Shown: positions 45,496-54,170 of the stretch, one piece after another | Position numbering within the stretch: position 1 is the first letter of the stretch | How the letters are laid out: every line of letters begins with the position of its first letter | Assembly (NCBI GenBank): GCA_020635115.1 | Contig: JACKAK010000001.1 | Span: 1-64,000 of the forward strand | DNA from: Halobacteriovoraceae bacterium | GTDB lineage: Bacteria; Bdellovibrionota; Bacteriovoracia; Bacteriovoracales; Bacteriovoracaceae | Direction of reading: 5' to 3' | Length of the DNA stretch: 64,000 nucleotides | Translations under genes and position numbers: made by a program | Notes under the pieces: generated by a model | The model's database searches: none | What the model was told of the DNA's origin: nothing | What the model saw: only the letters and a program-made list of their open reading frames with translations

Positions 45496-45906
45496 ATGTC
45501 TTTTTTTGATTGGAATAGTAATTTTGATATAAAAGTAGAGCAAATGAACGATGAGCATAAAAAACTTATAGCTCTTATGAATAACGTCTATGTATTAAAT
45601 GATAAAAGTTCTCCGCGCGTTGAAATAATTAAATCAATGGATGAATTAAAAGAATACATCAAAATTCATTTTGCAAATGAAGAAAAATACATGTCTGAGG
45701 TCAACTATCCAAAATGTGAGACTCATAAAATAATACACAAAGAACTCCTCAATTCATTTGAGGATCATTATAAAAGTTATGTTAATAGTGCAGAACTTCT
45801 TTTACCAAATTCAATATTAATGTTTTTTAGAGATTGGTTGTCAGCACATATTTCAGGGATTGATAAAGAATATGGAAGCTTTGCAAACAATGAAAATGTG
45901 AATTAG
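45496..45906 (+). CDS. Bacteriohaemerythrin
   Basis: A 136-residue four-helix protein with di-iron ligands: His in MNDEHKKL, the HFANEEKYM HxxxE pair, HKIIHKEL, and HISGIDKEY HxxxxD. The family binds O2 or NO. Its place between moeA and moeB, beside nitrate reductase, suggests oxygen or NO sensing/protection during nitrate respiration (inference). GGGGGAAAG precedes the ATG. Confidence 0.93.
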   Translation: MSFFDWNSNFDIKVEQMNDEHKKLIALMNNVYVLNDKSSPRVEIIKSMDELKEYIKIHFANEEKYMSEVNYPKCETHKIIHKELLNSFEDHYKSYVNSAELLLPNSILMFFRDWLSAHISGIDKEYGSFANNENVN

Positions 45907-45908
45907 CA

Positions 45909-46961
45909 TCATTGCAAAGAACTCACACCATCAATTAAAGAATAACAATTTTTGAGACCTTGTTGTCTTAATTTTGAAACGAGATTTTTACTCCTGATTC
46001 CTTTTTGACAGACAAAAAGATAGGTTTCTTCACTTGAAACTTTTTCCTTCCATTCTTCATAGGCCGACAAGGGCCAGTTCTCATTTATATCTTCAGGGCC
46101 TCTCTCACTAGATTCTCTAATATCTATAATTTTGAATTTATTTTCTTTGAAATCCTTTAATTCAAATTCTTCGAAGAACTCATATTGATTACCTACAAAA
46201 GGTATAATTTGAGCACTATGAGAACATAAAACACAATTAATACTTTTGTTCCATGCAAGATTTTGAACTTCACCAGTTAAAAGATTTAAAATGAATGTTG
46301 AATTGTGGCGAACAGTTCCCAATTGCAATCTTAACTTGATAACTTCCATTGCACATAATGTTCCTATACTTCCAGTCACCGAACCTATAATGCCGGCCTC
46401 AGCACAATTTTGAACACAATTTCTCTCAGGAATTTGAGGCCAAAGACATCTTAGACATCCTTTTTCATTCTCAAGAGAAAAATTAAAAACTTGAATTTGT
46501 CCCTCAAATTGGTAAACAGAGCCTTGCACTAAATCCTTCTTCAACGCCCAACAACTATCATGTAACAGAAATTTTGTTGCAAAATTATCTGTGCAATCAA
46601 CAACCAAATCATTTTGTTCAATTAACGTTTTTGCATTTTCCGCATTCAATTTAGAAACAATTGATTGGATTTCAATAAAAGGATTTTGCTTTGATAATTT
46701 TTGTGCAAGAACCTCGGATTTATTCTTTCCAATATCATCTAAATGAAAAAAAATCTGCCTGTTTAGATTGCTTTGTTCTACCTTATCAAAATCAATAATA
46801 GTTAATTTCCCAATTCCAGCTGCTGCTAAATAAGTTCCTAACGGATGACCAATTCCACCAGCTCCCACAATGAGTACTTTAGATTGCTTAAGTTTCTCTT
46901 GGCCAAATTTTCCAATTTCATGAATTGAAGTTTGCCTACAATAAAAGACTTCTTCTTTCAT
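45909..46961 (-). CDS. moeB: Molybdopterin-synthase adenylyltransferase with rhodanese domain
   Basis: A 350-residue protein. Residues ~1-240 form the ThiF/MoeB E1-like fold (VGAGGIGHPLGTYLAAAGIG, DFDKVEQSNLNRQ, DCTDNF, zinc Cys CLRCLWP...CVLC). Residues ~260-350 are a rhodanese domain with its Cys in LFVCQKGIRS. It activates the MoaD C-terminus and may supply sulfur. Start ATG at 46961; the longer frame overlaps moaE. It ends three bases before the haemerythrin gene end on the other strand. Confidence 0.9.
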   Translation of the reverse strand: MKEEVFYCRQTSIHEIGKFGQEKLKQSKVLIVGAGGIGHPLGTYLAAAGIGKLTIIDFDKVEQSNLNRQIFFHLDDIGKNKSEVLAQKLSKQNPFIEIQSIVSKLNAENAKTLIEQNDLVVDCTDNFATKFLLHDSCWALKKDLVQGSVYQFEGQIQVFNFSLENEKGCLRCLWPQIPERNCVQNCAEAGIIGSVTGSIGTLCAMEVIKLRLQLGTVRHNSTFILNLLTGEVQNLAWNKSINCVLCSHSAQIIPFVGNQYEFFEEFELKDFKENKFKIIDIRESSERGPEDINENWPLSAYEEWKEKVSSEETYLFVCQKGIRSKNLVSKLRQQGLKNCYSLIDGVSSLQ

Positions 46962-46963
46962 CT

Positions 46964-47404
46964 TTAATGTCCATGATGTGTGTGTTCCTGACAACCATGG
47001 CATGCAACCCAAACAGGATCTTGATCAATATAATACTCTCTCTTCCATATAGGAACTCTACTCTTTACATTGTCTATAATGTACTGGCATGCCCTAAAGG
47101 CCTCTTTTCTATGTCTTGAGGCCACATGTATCCACACTGCAAGATCCTTAAGATTGAGATGGCCTATCCGATGTACGCAAAACGCCGAATGTAATTCATA
47201 TTGACTTAAGGCCTCATTAATTATTATTTCGCCTTCTTTGCTGGCCATTTCCTTGTAACTTTCATACTCAAGAGAAGTCACCTGGTGTCCATTATTAATA
47301 TTTCTGACTCGACCTTCAAAAGTTACAATTCCACCACTATCATCGTTATTATAAGCAAACTGATTTTTTATCGACTCTATTTCCTGTTCATGAATTAAAA
47401 ACAA
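46964..47404 (-). CDS. moaE: Molybdopterin synthase catalytic subunit
   Basis: A 146-residue protein with MoaE motifs: GGIVTFEGRVRNIN, VTSLEYESYKEMA, VHRIGHLNLKD, SRHRKEAFRACQYIID and VPIWKREYY. With MoaD it adds two sulfurs to cPMP. TTG start with GGGAGGA just upstream. The C-terminal CQEHTHHGH tail is His-rich and unusual. Confidence 0.92.
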   Translation of the reverse strand: MFLIHEQEIESIKNQFAYNNDDSGGIVTFEGRVRNINNGHQVTSLEYESYKEMASKEGEIIINEALSQYELHSAFCVHRIGHLNLKDLAVWIHVASRHRKEAFRACQYIIDNVKSRVPIWKREYYIDQDPVWVACHGCQEHTHHGH

Positions 47405-47405
47405 A

Positions 47406-47645
47406 CTATCCTCCCGCTACTGGTGGAATAAAAACGACAGTATCGTTTTCTTTCAATGGATGATTAAAAGGTACATATTTTTCATCTATTGCAACTTTAA
47501 TGTTTTTAGCATCTAATAAAAATGAATACTTCTTTGACAATTCTTTATAGAGGTCTTCTGGATTAGAAACACTTGTAGAAATCTCTTCCTCACTCTTTCC
47601 AGTCTCTTCACGAAACTGAGCAAAATATTTGATTTTAATCTTCAT
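47406..47645 (-). CDS. moaD: Molybdopterin synthase sulfur carrier
   Basis: A 79-residue ubiquitin-like protein ending in PPVAGG, the GG tail that is adenylated by MoeB and thiocarboxylated. It overlaps the mobBA stop by four bases and lies one base from moaE. Length and tail are normal. Confidence 0.92.
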   Translation of the reverse strand: MKIKIKYFAQFREETGKSEEEISTSVSNPEDLYKELSKKYSFLLDAKNIKVAIDEKYVPFNHPLKENDTVVFIPPVAGG

Positions 47646-48742
47646 CGAAACCTATCCTTAATTTCATTAAACTCTTGTGGTGTGTTGATATTTAAAAGTA
47701 TATTTTCATGAAGAGGTTGTAAACTTTTTACTCTAGATTGATACAATAACTTACGAGGGCAACTAACACCAAGAGACATCAATTGCCAAAATCTTATTGA
47801 GGCCTTTGGCTCGTAAATTGTAAATAATGGCTCATCCCATTTTTTTTCAGGATTGTTAAAACATGTGGCCATTTTAAATGGATCACGATTATTTAACAAA
47901 AAAGATATTGCCTCTTCATTAATAAAAGGCATATCACAGGCCAGTACTAAAAAAGCTGAATTTGGAAATTCTAAAAATGCACTTAAAATTCCTCCAACTG
48001 GCCCAAAATCTGAAAACCTATCCTTTATACAAGGAACGTCAATATCTTGCTCTGGTCTTATTGAACAAAAAACAGTGTTTAATTTCAAACTAAGAGTATC
48101 AAAAAGATACTCAATTTGTGTTCTTCCATAATACTGAATCTTTCCTTTTTCTCGTCCCATTCTTTTAGATCTTCCACCATTCAATATAAGTCCGTTTATA
48201 GGAGGAGGACTCCACTGTTCAAAAACAAACTTATTAATAGATTCGATATCATCGATATGAAAAATCGGTAGATCTACATTTGGGCCAGTAGAAGTACGAG
48301 TCACAATTGCTTTTAAAGAATGTGGATTAGTATTTAAATAATTTGAAAGTAAATTTTGGTCTTCTTCAGTTCCTGTCCAAACTAAAATCTTATCTCCAAG
48401 GGAATTTTTATATCCTTCTATGTAAATAAAATCATCATCTATAAACAACTGCTTATTTATTATTTGGTTAATTGGATTTTGAATTTGGAAGGCCTGTCTA
48501 TCAGGGGAGTTTATCCCAATTGTTTTCGCACCGGCCATTTTAGCCTTGTGAGTATCCTTTCCCTCTCTATCTATTTCAAATTTATGGGCATCATGCTTCA
48601 TGTATCCAATTTGATATTTATTTGAGTTACGTTCGATCAGACGAGTTATTAAAGTAGTTTTCCCACTACCAGAATGTCCACAAAAAGACATTTCAAAAGG
48701 ATGAAATAATTTATTGCCTTTTAGCGTAATCACTTTTACCAC
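47642..48742 (-). CDS. MobB-MobA fusion (molybdopterin-guanine dinucleotide synthesis)
   Basis: A 366-residue fusion. Residues ~14-170 are MobB-like (P-loop GHSGSGKTTL, YMKHDAHKFEIDREGKDT). Residues ~180-366 are MobA, the GMP transferase (ILNGGRSKRMGREKGKIQYYG, VLACDMPFINEEA, GVSCPRKLL). MGD is what NapA needs. The start is uncertain: GTG at 48742 overlaps moaC by 32 bases, and no internal ATG has a clear ribosome site. Confidence 0.88.
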   Translation of the reverse strand: MVKVITLKGNKLFHPFEMSFCGHSGSGKTTLITRLIERNSNKYQIGYMKHDAHKFEIDREGKDTHKAKMAGAKTIGINSPDRQAFQIQNPINQIINKQLFIDDDFIYIEGYKNSLGDKILVWTGTEEDQNLLSNYLNTNPHSLKAIVTRTSTGPNVDLPIFHIDDIESINKFVFEQWSPPPINGLILNGGRSKRMGREKGKIQYYGRTQIEYLFDTLSLKLNTVFCSIRPEQDIDVPCIKDRFSDFGPVGGILSAFLEFPNSAFLVLACDMPFINEEAISFLLNNRDPFKMATCFNNPEKKWDEPLFTIYEPKASIRFWQLMSLGVSCPRKLLYQSRVKSLQPLHENILLNINTPQEFNEIKDRFR

Positions 48743-49187
48743 CTTTTTTCATAAGGAGATGACAATTTCTGATTTCTATTTCCTGACTTAATGCCTTACA
48801 CATATCATAAATTGTGAGGGCAGCTATTTGCACTCCAACTAACGCCTCCATTTCAACGCCTGTTTTTCCACTGTTTTTAACAGTGGCAACAATTTTTGCT
48901 ATTTGCCCATGAAGTTCAATATTGATTTTTATACTTTCAATATTCAATTGATGGCAAAAAGGTATGAGATTACTCGTGTTTTTTATCCCCATTACTCCAG
49001 CAATGATGGCCGTTTGAAAGACTGGACCTTTTTTTGAATTTATATCTTCACCATCAAATAATTTACAAATATTCTCTGGAAGCCAAACTTCGCCAACTGC
49101 GGTTGCAACCCTTTGTGAAATTTCTTTTGAAGAAACATCCACCATTGTTGGGTTATTATTGTTATCAACATGACTTAGTTCACTCAT
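48711..49187 (-). CDS. moaC: Cyclic pyranopterin monophosphate synthase
   Basis: A 158-residue enzyme converting the MoaA product to cPMP. Motifs are VDVSSKEISQRVATAVGEV, IIAGVMGIKNTSNLIPFCHQL, GKTGVEMEALVGVQIAALTIYDMCKA and MKKGGKSDY. Normal length. It starts right after the moaA stop. Confidence 0.94.
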   Translation of the reverse strand: MSELSHVDNNNNPTMVDVSSKEISQRVATAVGEVWLPENICKLFDGEDINSKKGPVFQTAIIAGVMGIKNTSNLIPFCHQLNIESIKINIELHGQIAKIVATVKNSGKTGVEMEALVGVQIAALTIYDMCKALSQEIEIRNCHLLMKKGGKSDYAKRQ

Positions 49188-50171
49188 TTATCCCCCAATT
49201 TGATTCATGGGTTGATCGACATCATAAATTCTACTTACAGGTTTCAATGACATTGTTTTATACAATATATCTGTGATCTCACAGATATTTTTGTTTTTTA
49301 AACTAATTCCTTCGTTTGTCATAAGACATGGCCTTAATTCACCTTTTGCAGTAAGTCTCAAACGTGAGCAGCTATTGCAAAATGGCCTAGACTCAGAAGC
49401 TATAATTCCTATATTTGCACCATTGTCCAAGAGAAAATTAAACGAAGTTGAATCAACCGGAAGAGTAATCGGTTTTAACTCAGAAAAGGCTTTAAGCTTT
49501 TCGATTATTTCAGAAGCACTTACAAAGTAGCTTTCAAAACTGTTGCGAGCGGGACCTATTCTCATCAATTCTAAAAATCTCACTTCAATAGAGTGTTCTG
49601 CTGAAAAATTTACAAAATCTGCAATTTCATGGTCATTCAAACCTCGCATGATAACTGCATTTATTTTGACAACTAATCCCATTTCTTTGGCCAGAAATAT
49701 TCGACTTAGTATAGTTTCAAGATTACTCGAACCTGTCATTTTCTTTAGCCCAATAGGATTCAGAGAGTCTAAGCTAAAATTGATATACCTACAGTTGGTA
49801 TTCTCTAGTTGCTTAAGAAGTCCAGGACTGAAAGTTCCATTACTTGTGAAAGAAAGTTTTTCTAATGGAAGTTCGGAAAGACCTTCTAGTATCTCAATAA
49901 AATCTGATCTTAATGTTGGTTCCCCTCCAGTCACTCGAATTTCGTCAATCCCTAAATCGACTAGTGCTGTTACGAGGTTAATAATTTCAAGACTACTCAA
50001 GAGTTCATTCGCGGGGAGAAACTTTGGATTATTTGGCATACAATAGACACATCGAAAATTACAAGCGTCCAACAGGGCCATTCTAAGTTTGTGTATATGT
50101 CTCCCGTGTGCGTCGATCAATTTTTGTCCTCTTTTCATAATCATCGAGGTTTGATCTGTATTTACTTGCAT
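49188..50171 (-). CDS. moaA: GTP 3',8-cyclase (radical SAM)
   Basis: A 327-residue radical SAM enzyme for the first step of molybdopterin synthesis. The CX3CX2C cluster is in DACNFRCVYCMP near residue 40, the second cluster in FCNSCSRLRLTAKGELRPC, and the required GG C-terminus (NQIGG) is present. First gene of a minus-strand run moaA-moaC-mobBA-moaD-moaE-moeB. Confidence 0.95.
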   Translation of the reverse strand: MQVNTDQTSMIMKRGQKLIDAHGRHIHKLRMALLDACNFRCVYCMPNNPKFLPANELLSSLEIINLVTALVDLGIDEIRVTGGEPTLRSDFIEILEGLSELPLEKLSFTSNGTFSPGLLKQLENTNCRYINFSLDSLNPIGLKKMTGSSNLETILSRIFLAKEMGLVVKINAVIMRGLNDHEIADFVNFSAEHSIEVRFLELMRIGPARNSFESYFVSASEIIEKLKAFSELKPITLPVDSTSFNFLLDNGANIGIIASESRPFCNSCSRLRLTAKGELRPCLMTNEGISLKNKNICEITDILYKTMSLKPVSRIYDVDQPMNQIGG

Positions 50172-50249
50172 CTCTTTCCTTTTATTTCTTTAAGGAATAG
50201 TGTTTCTTCTATGAACTTGAATTTTTATAAGGCCATTTAATTTTTGATT

Positions 50250-50450
50250 TTAATTCTCAGAAATTTTCTTTTCCTCAGAATTTTTGTTTTCAATGACATG
50301 ACTATCATTGTCAATTTCTCTTAATCCTTCTTTAAAATTCCTTAGGCCCTTTCCAAGCCCCTTTCCTAGTTCGGGTAATTTTTTTCCCCCAAAAATTAAA
50401 AGCACCAGCCCGCCTACTACGGCCAGCTCTCCTATTCCCAATCCAAACAT
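50250..50450 (-). CDS. tatA: Twin-arginine translocase subunit TatA
   Basis: A 66-residue protein: membrane helix IGELAVVGGLVLLIFG, the FGGKKLPELGKGLG hinge and amphipathic helix, and a charged tail. It forms the Tat pore. Its location next to the molybdenum genes fits export of NapA and the ferredoxin, both with twin-arginine signals. tatBC are not in the window. Confidence 0.93.
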   Translation of the reverse strand: MFGLGIGELAVVGGLVLLIFGGKKLPELGKGLGKGLRNFKEGLREIDNDSHVIENKNSEEKKISEN

Positions 50451-50489
50451 ATGCTTAATCCTGTTTGTGTTGACATACCTTTTGTCACC

Positions 50490-50501
50490 ATTATTAATAA
50501 T
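50490..50501. promoter_or_regulatory. Palindrome in the tatA-modA divergent region
   Basis: ATTATTAATAAT is a perfect palindrome, followed at once by GATCTAGAT, which contains the TAGAT/ATCTA half-sites seen upstream of napD and moeA. It may be the same regulator's site. It does not match the E. coli ModE consensus well. Confidence 0.4.
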
Positions 50502-50547
50502 GATCTAGATTTTGTATGATGACAATAAAATAGCTTAAGTAGTGCTG

Positions 50548-51291
50548 ATGTTTAAAAAAGTAAAAATTGCTTTTCTCATGACCTTCTCCAGTATGGCCTT
50601 TTCTGGAACTGTTCACATTGGAGTTGCTTCGAATTTTATTAAAACAATGCAAAGCTTAATTGTAGAATTTGAAAAAAAGACTACACATCAAGTCATTGCC
50701 AGCTATGCATCATCAGGAAAACTGTATACACAAATTTTAAACAACGCACCATATGATATTTTTATGTCTGCCGATCAACTCAGACCTCAGCAGTTAATTC
50801 AAAAAGATATGGCCATAAAAGATTCAAACTTCAGTTATGCTCAAGGACAGCTTTTACTCATTTCAATTTATCCCAAATTAAATCTTCAAAACATTGATGA
50901 ATTTATTACAAATAAAGTTAAGCGAATAAGCATGGCCAATCCCAAATTTGCACCTTATGGAAGGGCCGCAAAAGAATTTTTAGAAAATAATAATTTTTAT
51001 ATAAAAAATAAATCTAAAATTATTTTAGGTGAAAATGTTTCTCAGGCCATACATTATATGTCCAGTGGGAACGTCGATATGAGCTTAGTTGGAAATTCCC
51101 AATGGCAATCTTTAAAAGAAAAAAAAGAATTTCATAAGTTATTCATTCCTGAGAATAATTACAATCCAATTTTTCAAGATGTCATATTATTAAAAAAAGC
51201 TTCCCAAAACGAAGCAGCTCTTAGTTTTTTAAATTTTTTAAAAAGTGAAAAAGCAAAACAAATTATAAAATCATTTGGATATAAAATATGA
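50548..51291 (+). CDS. modA: Molybdate ABC transporter, periplasmic binding protein
   Basis: A 247-residue protein with a signal peptide (MFKKVKIAFLMTFSSMAFSG). The ModA pattern VHIGVASNFIKTMQSL, YASSGKLYTQILNNAPYDIFMSAD and FAPYGRAAKEFLE is clear. It binds molybdate for ModBC. The ATG at 50548 is preferred over a GTG at 50542; no strong ribosome site is visible. Confidence 0.9.
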   Translation: MFKKVKIAFLMTFSSMAFSGTVHIGVASNFIKTMQSLIVEFEKKTTHQVIASYASSGKLYTQILNNAPYDIFMSADQLRPQQLIQKDMAIKDSNFSYAQGQLLLISIYPKLNLQNIDEFITNKVKRISMANPKFAPYGRAAKEFLENNNFYIKNKSKIILGENVSQAIHYMSSGNVDMSLVGNSQWQSLKEKKEFHKLFIPENNYNPIFQDVILLKKASQNEAALSFLNFLKSEKAKQIIKSFGYKI

Positions 51292-51303
51292 GAGAATTTT
51301 AAA

Positions 51304-52002
51304 ATGTTGGAACCACAAGATTGGCAGGCCATTTTATTAAGTCTTAAACTATCTTTAATTGTTGCAAGTTTACTTATACTTATCAGTTTACCTCTGGCCC
51401 TTTGGTTTTCAAATGGGCAGTCCCACATTAAATTTTTTTTCGAATCTATAGTATCATTGCCTATTGTACTCCCTCCGACTGTCCTTGGATTTTATTTTTT
51501 AATTTTTTTTGGGCCAAAGAGTTCGATCGGAAATTTGCTGCAGTATTTAGGTTTAGGATCCCTCCCCTTTTCATTTACTGGACTTGTTATTGCATCTTTG
51601 CTTTATTCGCTTCCATTTGTTGTAAAACCAATTCAAAATGCAATTGAAAAAATTGGATCTAGACCTTATGAGATTGCTGCGACCTTAAATGCTGGCCCAA
51701 TTGACACTTTTTTTAATGTCATTCTTCCTTTGCTAAAACAACCTCTTATAACTGCATTTGTCTTGGGTTTTGCCCATACAATGGGAGAATTTGGAGTTGT
51801 CTTATTAATGGGGGGAAGTATACCTGGACAAACTAAAGTCATATCAATTCAAATTTATGAGCATGTAGAAGCACTTGAATACGCAAAAGCACATACCTTA
51901 TCTCTCATCATGTTAGTGATTTCATTTTTATTTTTATCTATACTTTATTTTTTAAATCGCAAAAAACCTTTAGAATTGGGTGTTTTAAAGTATGAATTCT
52001 GA
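51304..52002 (+). CDS. modB: Molybdate ABC transporter permease
   Basis: A 232-residue permease with about five or six helices and the EAA loop region (EIAATLNAGPIDTFFNVILPLLKQPLITAFVLGFAHTMGEFG) split as usual. It starts 12 bases after modA and its end overlaps modC by 11 bases. Confidence 0.93.
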   Translation: MLEPQDWQAILLSLKLSLIVASLLILISLPLALWFSNGQSHIKFFFESIVSLPIVLPPTVLGFYFLIFFGPKSSIGNLLQYLGLGSLPFSFTGLVIASLLYSLPFVVKPIQNAIEKIGSRPYEIAATLNAGPIDTFFNVILPLLKQPLITAFVLGFAHTMGEFGVVLLMGGSIPGQTKVISIQIYEHVEALEYAKAHTLSLIMLVISFLFLSILYFLNRKKPLELGVLKYEF

Positions 52003-52879
52003 ATTCTTAGAATTTAAATTTACTCATAAGCTTGCTCATTTTGAAATGCAGATGAATGGAAGTATTCCTTTAACAGGATTAACGGCCATTACAGGACCAA
52101 GTGGTTGTGGGAAATCAACATTTCTCAAAGTACTTGCAGGAATAGTTAAGGCAAAAAATGCAAATATTAAATTCAAAGACAAAATTTGGCAGGATCAAAG
52201 TTATTTCATTAAAACATATAAAAGGCCCTTAGGGTTTGTATTTCAGAGTGATAATTTGTTTGATCATCTTTCGATAAAAAAAAATTTAGAATTTGCAATA
52301 AAAAGATCTCGAATAAAAATAGGTCTATGTGAAATAGAAAGATTATTAGAAGTGTTTGAAATTCATAGGCTGCTAAAACTTTATCCTAAGCAAATATCTG
52401 GTGGAGAGGCCCAACGAGTTTCAATAGTAAGAAGCTTATTAAGTAGTCCTGATTTATTATTTTTAGATGAACCGTTGGCATCGCTGGATGAATCTTCTAA
52501 GCGAGAAGTTTTGATATATTTAAAGAGGCTCAGAGATGAGTTTAAGATTCCAATGTTTTATATCACTCACTCAGATTATGAGATAGGAGCACTGGCCAGT
52601 CGTGTTGTAGAAATGAGGCAAGGCAAGATTGAAAGTATAAGGGAGTTTCATTTTAAGGAATCTATAAATTTAAGTAATTATATTGAATCGGAATGTATTT
52701 CCTATAATTTTGATTTGAACAAATCTACATTTTTGATAGGTGAAAATGTTGTTCAGTTTAGTGGTAAATATATTGTAGGAGAAAGATATTTGATAAATAT
52801 TCCCATTGATGGTTTAGAAATATTGCCAAATATTTCTAAAAGGTCATTGCTCGTCAATTCCGAAACAATATTAGTTTAA
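51992..52879 (+). CDS. modC: Molybdate ABC transporter ATPase
   Basis: A 295-residue ATPase: Walker A GPSGCGKST near residue 34, signature ISGGEAQRVSIVRSLL, Walker B LLFLDEPLASLD and the H-loop ITHSD. The short C-terminal part resembles a reduced TOBE/MOP domain. Completes modABC, supplying molybdenum for the adjacent cofactor pathway. Confidence 0.92.
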   Translation: MNSEFLEFKFTHKLAHFEMQMNGSIPLTGLTAITGPSGCGKSTFLKVLAGIVKAKNANIKFKDKIWQDQSYFIKTYKRPLGFVFQSDNLFDHLSIKKNLEFAIKRSRIKIGLCEIERLLEVFEIHRLLKLYPKQISGGEAQRVSIVRSLLSSPDLLFLDEPLASLDESSKREVLIYLKRLRDEFKIPMFYITHSDYEIGALASRVVEMRQGKIESIREFHFKESINLSNYIESECISYNFDLNKSTFLIGENVVQFSGKYIVGERYLINIPIDGLEILPNISKRSLLVNSETILV

Positions 52880-52944
52880 GAAAACTAAGTTTACCTTGCC
52901 AATTTGTGAAAAAAAAAGCAAATTTGCTCCATTCAAACATAATT

Positions 52945-53021
52945 CGGACCGTAGCGCAGTTTGGTAGCGCACTATTCTGGGGGGATAGGGGTCGCTGGTT
53001 CAAATCCAGTCGGTCCGACCA
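52945..53021 (+). tRNA. tRNA-Pro (anticodon GGG)
   Basis: 77 bases with encoded CCA. The acceptor CGGACCG pairs with CGGTCCG, the anticodon arm CTATT-CTGGGGG-GATAG reads GGG, and the T-loop is TTCAAAT. It borders the accessory region that follows, and the last bases CCGACCATTT recur at 60474-60483. Confidence 0.95.
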
Positions 53022-53234
53022 TTTAAATCTCACGAACCCACGACCACCTCACTTGCCTAAATACCTAATTTTACAGGACTTTAAATTTGGTTCGTTTGCC
53101 ATTTCACCTGATGGTGCAGATGGCGTATCGAACCGTCTTAAGTATTCTTCCAAAATTGAGACAGAATACACCGACAGTATTTACTGTCATCTCAGGCATT
53201 TGTGATGTTTTTAAAAATTTAACCTGGTAAACAG

Positions 53235-53248
53235 TTGCACAAATGCAA
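53235..53248. promoter_or_regulatory. Inverted repeat upstream of the MarR-type gene
   Basis: TTGCA-CAAA-TGCAA is a perfect inverted repeat 22 bases before the marR-type ATG. It overlaps a possible promoter (TTGCAC, 16 bp, TATACT). MarR proteins commonly repress their own operon at such sites, so this is a good candidate operator. The rest of 53022-53234 shows no gene. Confidence 0.5.
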
Positions 53249-53270
53249 GTGTTGTATATACTCATATATC

Positions 53271-53690
53271 ATGAGTAACAAAATAATAAATTCACCAATT
53301 GAACGTACCACCAGAAAACTATTTAGTATGGTTATTGAACGCCTGGCCGTTGTCATTAGCAAAGAGAGCTTAAGCTTCTCTCAGGTCGCCGCTCTTCACA
53401 TTATAGATCGAGAGGGGTTCATTAACATTAATGACATTTCAAACAAACTCAATCTCTCAGTGTCTGCGACTAGCAGGATGATTGATGAACTTGTTAAAAA
53501 AGAATTTGTTGAAAGAAAAGAAGATCCAAAAAATCGAAGAGTTAAAATTTTATCGCTTTCGCCAAATGGTGAAAACTTTATGAACAACCTCAGTATCGAA
53601 AGAGTGAAAATAATAAGGCAATCAGCCAATTTGATAGCAGAAAAAGTAAAATTAAAAATAATCAAAAACAGCAAAGGGGAAAAAAAATGA
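53271..53690 (+). CDS. MarR-family transcriptional regulator
   Basis: A 139-residue winged-helix protein. The HTH (INDISNKLNLSVSATSRMIDELVKK) and the wing (ERKEDPKNRRVKILSLSPNG) are typical. ATG at 53271 is chosen over an upstream in-frame start. Its stop overlaps the next gene by four bases (ATGA), so it heads the efflux operon and probably represses it, responding to a substrate. Confidence 0.88.
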   Translation: MSNKIINSPIERTTRKLFSMVIERLAVVISKESLSFSQVAALHIIDREGFININDISNKLNLSVSATSRMIDELVKKEFVERKEDPKNRRVKILSLSPNGENFMNNLSIERVKIIRQSANLIAEKVKLKIIKNSKGEKK

Positions 53691-54118
53691 AAACTATTAT
53701 AATTACATCACTAATTTTGATGGCAAATGTGGCGAGCGCACAAAGCCATGATCATCATCAGAATCATTCTAAAAAAAGTAATAACCATATAGATATTAAA
53801 AACCAGTTTACTCCTACTAATGATCTTAAAGTTCGAATGGAAAAAGTTTTAAGTCTGATGAAGGAATTAAAACTAAAGAAAGATGATGTAAATAGCATTA
53901 AAGAATACGGGGATAAACTCACTCACACTGTGAATGATATTTTCAAGACTTGCAAACTTGATCCTGAAGCAGATGAGGCCATTCACCCTTCTTTGGGATC
54001 AATCCTTGAAGGAGCAGAAGATTTTAAGAATGGTAAATACGAAAGTGGACACAAAAAAATTCACGAGGCTCTTTTAGATTATGAGAAATTATTTAAGCAT
54101 GAAGGATGGAAACACTAA
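53687..54118 (+). CDS. Secreted His-rich helical protein
   Basis: A 143-residue protein with a signal peptide (cleavage after ASA). Just after the cleavage site is QSHDHHQNHSKKSNNHID, a likely metal-binding stretch. The rest is helical (MEKVLSLMKELKLKKDDV, HKKIHEALLDYEKLFKHEGWKH) with a single Cys. It resembles four-helix periplasmic metal sensors or chaperones in outline, but I assign no family. Second gene of the efflux operon. Confidence 0.7.
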   Translation: MKTIIITSLILMANVASAQSHDHHQNHSKKSNNHIDIKNQFTPTNDLKVRMEKVLSLMKELKLKKDDVNSIKEYGDKLTHTVNDIFKTCKLDPEADEAIHPSLGSILEGAEDFKNGKYESGHKKIHEALLDYEKLFKHEGWKH

Positions 54119-54170
54119 AAAAATAATTTATAAAGTTATTCCCTCAGACTGGATAAAATGAAAGGAAAGT

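Noticed and set aside
49273..50046. Plus-strand frames of 85 and 167 codons opposite moaA
   Set aside because: moaA is certain on the minus strand; these are shadow frames.
52906..53205. 99-codon plus-strand frame
   Set aside because: It runs through tRNA-Pro and shows no protein-like composition; it is a chance frame.
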